This document shows, in pieces, positions 4,357-6,195 of a stretch of 6,195 nucleotides of DNA. The stretch comes from an uncultured Selenomonadales bacterium. Its GTDB lineage: Bacteria; Bacillota; Negativicutes; Selenomonadales; Selenomonadaceae. Position numbers and translations under genes: made by a program. The notes below the pieces were generated by a model, which was not told the DNA's origin, did not search any database, and worked only from the letters and a program-made list of their open reading frames with translations. Within the stretch, counting starts at the first letter, position 1, and the number at the start of each line of letters is the position of its first letter. The stretch is taken from positions 1 through 6,195 of the forward strand of contig CALEPR010000182.1 of NCBI GenBank assembly GCA_937910665.1, read 5' to 3'.

Positions 4357-6015
4357 ATGAGTACTTACGGAATAGATTTAGGGACAACTTATTCTTGCAT
4401 TGCGCGGCTGGATTCAAATGGCAATCCTGAAGTCATTCGCAATAACGAGGACGATTCAAACACAGTCGCATCAGTTGTCTTTTTTGAAAATGAAAATAAT
4501 GTTGTCGTCGGACAGGCGGCGAAAGAAAATATTGAAACTGACGGCGACAGAGTTGTTCAGTTTGTCAAGCGCGAGATTGGAAAACCTGACACGCGCGTTT
4601 ACGAATTTGACGGCAAGACTTACACGCCGGTAGAAATTTCCGCGCTGATTTTGACGCGCCTGAAAAATCTTGTCGAAAGTCAAGGCGGAGAAATTTCCGA
4701 TGTTGTAATAACTGTTCCTGCGTACTTCGGACTTGAGGAACGCAGCGCGACGAAACAAGCCGGTGAACTTGCGGGCTTAAATGTTTTGAGTTTGATAAAT
4801 GAACCGACTGCGGCGGCACTCAGTTATTGCGCCAGACAATTTCAAGAGGACAGGACAATTTTAGTTTACGACTTGGGCGGCGGAACTTTCGACGTTACTG
4901 TTGTGAAAATGTCGATGTCGCAAAATGATTCCGGCAAGGACGTTCAGAAAATAAATGTCTTGGCGACGGGCGGCGACGACAGACTTGGAGGAAAAGATTG
5001 GGACGACAGACTTTTTGATCACATTCTCCATGTCTGCTGCGAAGAAAGCGGATTGACTTCGGAAGAAGTGGAAGCGGAAACTCGCCAAGATATTCGCAGC
5101 AAAGTCGAGGAAGCAAAACGCAAACTCAGCAAAAAACAATCTGCAAAAGTTAGAATTGATGTCAACGGCTCGCGCACTGAAATTGTTATCACCAGAAAAG
5201 AATTTGAACAAATGACGGCGGACAAAGTCGCGCAGACTATGAATTTTGTTGAATCGACTTTGGCAAAAGTTCCCGACGCCGAGATTGATACAGTTTTGCT
5301 TGTCGGCGGCTCAACTTATATGCCGATGATTAAAAATGCCGTCGAGGAAAAATTTCCCGGCAAAGTTCAGCAGCACGATCCCGATCAAGCCGTTGCGAAA
5401 GGTGCGGCGATTTATGCAAGTATGCTTGTCGTTGAGGAAGGCGGCGCAACTTCGAGCGGAGCGAAAACTTCTGCAGAAAAATCCGGCGGCGAAACTTCCG
5501 AAGCAAAAACTTCCTCGCAACCTGAACAGCTCACGGCAAAATTTACTGTCGAGGATCAAACTCCGCGCTCCTTCGGTCCCGGCGTTATGGACATGAAAGC
5601 GAGCAAGCCGAAATATGTTTTGGAAAATTTTATAAAAATTGGCGAAAAAATGCCCGCAATTTTTACAAAAACTTACTATCCTATGGAGGACAATCAAGAA
5701 CGCGTCAGACTTCGCGCTTTTGAAAATATGTCAACAGAAGATACTTTAATTCCGTGCGTCGATGAGGACGGCAATCCTCAAGCGACAGATCCCGCGCACA
5801 ATGTAAAACTTCTGGGCGAGTTAATTGTAAATCTTCCTCCTGAAACTCCTCGCGACACTCCGATTAACGTCACTTTCAAAGTCGATGCGTCAGGCGTTCA
5901 TGTCGAGGCAGTCAACACAAAGACTAACGAAGTTTTTGAAACTTTCCTGCGTACAGGCTCGGACATTGACGCTGAAAAATCTGCCGTTCATCAACTCAGA
6001 ATTTCAGCAGACTGA
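4357..6015 (+). CDS. Hsp70-family chaperone (DnaK-like), lidless with atypical linker
   Basis: An ATP-driven cytoplasmic chaperone paralogue of 552 residues, shorter than DnaK (about 610-640). The nucleotide-binding domain (1 to about 358) is intact: GIDLGTTYS (5-13), the catalytic-lysine motif VKREIG with K71, NEPTAAAL (148-155, Glu149), DLGGGTFD (172-179, holding the Asp/Thr/Asp set of DnaK D194/T199/D201), and the adenosine motif LLVGGSTYMP (314-323). The insert found after KRxIG in Gram-negative DnaKs is absent. Residues about 362-392 are low complexity (A, S, G, T, E, K). The hydrophobic DxLLLDV interdomain linker is replaced by AKFTVED before TPRSFG (402-407). A beta substrate-binding domain follows (about 400-530), aligning with DnaK's EDNQTxVxIxVxQGE and LGxFxLxGIxPAPRG blocks. 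The helical lid is missing: the protein stops about 20 residues after the beta domain. The AAAGGA site (4338-4343) is 13 bases before ATG. It may work with the upstream GrpE-like protein; no J-protein gene is in view. Confidence 0.88.
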   Translation: MSTYGIDLGTTYSCIARLDSNGNPEVIRNNEDDSNTVASVVFFENENNVVVGQAAKENIETDGDRVVQFVKREIGKPDTRVYEFDGKTYTPVEISALILTRLKNLVESQGGEISDVVITVPAYFGLEERSATKQAGELAGLNVLSLINEPTAAALSYCARQFQEDRTILVYDLGGGTFDVTVVKMSMSQNDSGKDVQKINVLATGGDDRLGGKDWDDRLFDHILHVCCEESGLTSEEVEAETRQDIRSKVEEAKRKLSKKQSAKVRIDVNGSRTEIVITRKEFEQMTADKVAQTMNFVESTLAKVPDAEIDTVLLVGGSTYMPMIKNAVEEKFPGKVQQHDPDQAVAKGAAIYASMLVVEEGGATSSGAKTSAEKSGGETSEAKTSSQPEQLTAKFTVEDQTPRSFGPGVMDMKASKPKYVLENFIKIGEKMPAIFTKTYYPMEDNQERVRLRAFENMSTEDTLIPCVDEDGNPQATDPAHNVKLLGELIVNLPPETPRDTPINVTFKVDASGVHVEAVNTKTNEVFETFLRTGSDIDAEKSAVHQLRISAD

Positions 6016-6033
6016 AAAATATTTTTGTCGAAA

Positions 6034-6074
6034 AAAAAAGTTGTCGGATTTGAAGTAACTCGGCGACTTTTTTC
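6034..6074 (+). terminator. Intrinsic terminator after the Hsp70-like gene
   Basis: Stem GTTGTCG (6040-6046) with CGGCGAC (6061-6067), seven pairs including two G-U wobbles, extended by AAAAAA (6034-6039) against TTTTTT (6068-6073), with a 14-base loop. The A and T flanks would let it act in both directions. It starts 18 bases after the Hsp70 stop. Confidence 0.85.
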
Positions 6075-6110
6075 AATTCATAATTATCAGAAACTGTATT
6101 CACAGCTTCA

Positions 6111-6138
6111 GGGAATAGGGGTAAGGGGAAAGGAAAAA
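6111..6138 (+). repeat. G-rich heptanucleotide tract upstream of the AddB-like gene
   Basis: Four 7-base units start at 6111, 6118, 6125 and 6132. The first two read GGGAATA and GGGGTAA, the third GGGGAAA, and the last is A-rich (GGAAAAA). They end six bases before ATG 6145. The repeat is weaker than that at 3640-3667 but has the same 7-base period and purine strand. Bases 6075-6110, before it, hold only a small imperfect hairpin (6090-6109) and no gene. Confidence 0.4.
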
Positions 6139-6144
6139 AATTTT

Positions 6145-6195
6145 ATGATTGAAATAATAATCGGCAGGGCAGGAACCGGAAAAACTTTCTCCTGC
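6145..6195 (+). CDS. addB: Start of a P-loop protein, probably AddB (helicase-exonuclease subunit); partial
   Basis: Seventeen codons before the window ends read MIEIIIGRAGTGKTFSC. GRAGTGKT is a Walker A motif (GxxGxGKT) placed right at the N-terminus after one beta strand. This is the pattern of AddB, the AddAB double-strand-break repair subunit of Firmicutes, whose N-terminus has a similar GRxGSGKT motif. A preceding AAAGG at 6129-6133, eleven bases before ATG, serves as ribosome binding site. The Hsp70 terminator separates it from the chaperone genes. So few residues cannot rule out another ATPase. Confidence 0.5.
   Translation, partial: MIEIIIGRAGTGKTFSC

Noticed and set aside
4957..4995. 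GDDRLGG in place of the usual GDTHLGG in the Hsp70-like protein, as a lost catalytic Thr
   Set aside because: The catalytic-site Thr (DnaK T199) is in DLGGGTFD, which is intact at residues 172-179. The GDDRLGG change lies elsewhere and similar variants occur in other Hsp70s.
4861..5697. Minus-strand open frames of 116 and 128 codons inside the Hsp70-like gene
   Set aside because: They lie opposite a clearly coding gene with well-conserved motifs, and their Phe/Arg/Ser-rich products look like antisense translation.
6094..6105. CTGT-ATTC-ACAG as a LexA (SOS) box ahead of the AddB-like gene
   Set aside because: Enterobacterial LexA boxes need eight bases between CTGT and ACAG, here there are four, and the Firmicutes LexA consensus is different. 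It is better seen as part of a small imperfect hairpin (6090-6109).

Overview
The window reads as an ordinary chromosomal stretch of a low-GC, Firmicutes-type bacterium, plausibly a diderm one such as the Negativicutes. This placement is an inference. It rests on strong AGGAGG-type ribosome binding sites, a last gene that opens like AddB, an Hsp70 without the insert that Gram-negative DnaKs carry after the KRxIG motif, and an exported LPP20/FlgT-like TPR protein. Genes are AT-rich with frequent GCG and CGC codons, and nothing suggests recent transfer. No RNA gene, CRISPR array, insertion sequence or phage gene was found.

Layout. 1-66: possible tail of an upstream gene. 72-124: promoter with an extended -10, followed by a hairpin at the predicted transcript start. 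206-1558: type II NADH dehydrogenase, followed by an intrinsic terminator. 1604-1883: a long leader region with its own candidate promoter and a terminator-like hairpin (a possible ~90-nt RNA or attenuator) ahead of thyX. 1884-2507: flavin-dependent thymidylate synthase ThyX. 2518-3489 (minus): secreted protein with an LPP20/FlgT-like N-terminal part, a coiled coil and four TPR repeats; it converges on thyX with only 10 bases between them. 3490-3663: AT-rich divergent control region. 3664-4254 and 4357-6015: a probable two-gene operon with a divergent GrpE-like protein and a short Hsp70-family protein, closed by a terminator. 6145 to the window end: first 17 codons of a P-loop protein, probably AddB.

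Main point of interest. The GrpE-like/Hsp70-like pair looks like a specialised chaperone unit. The Hsp70 keeps its ATPase motifs and a beta substrate-binding domain. It has lost the helical lid and the hydrophobic DxLLLDV linker, and carries a low-complexity A/S/G/T/E/K linker instead. Its neighbour resembles GrpE in architecture but lacks the usual C-terminal motifs. Separately, three heptanucleotide-repeat tracts sit directly at the translation start regions of the GrpE-like gene, the Hsp70 gene and the AddB-like gene. The first two overlap or abut the ribosome binding site and one runs into a start codon.
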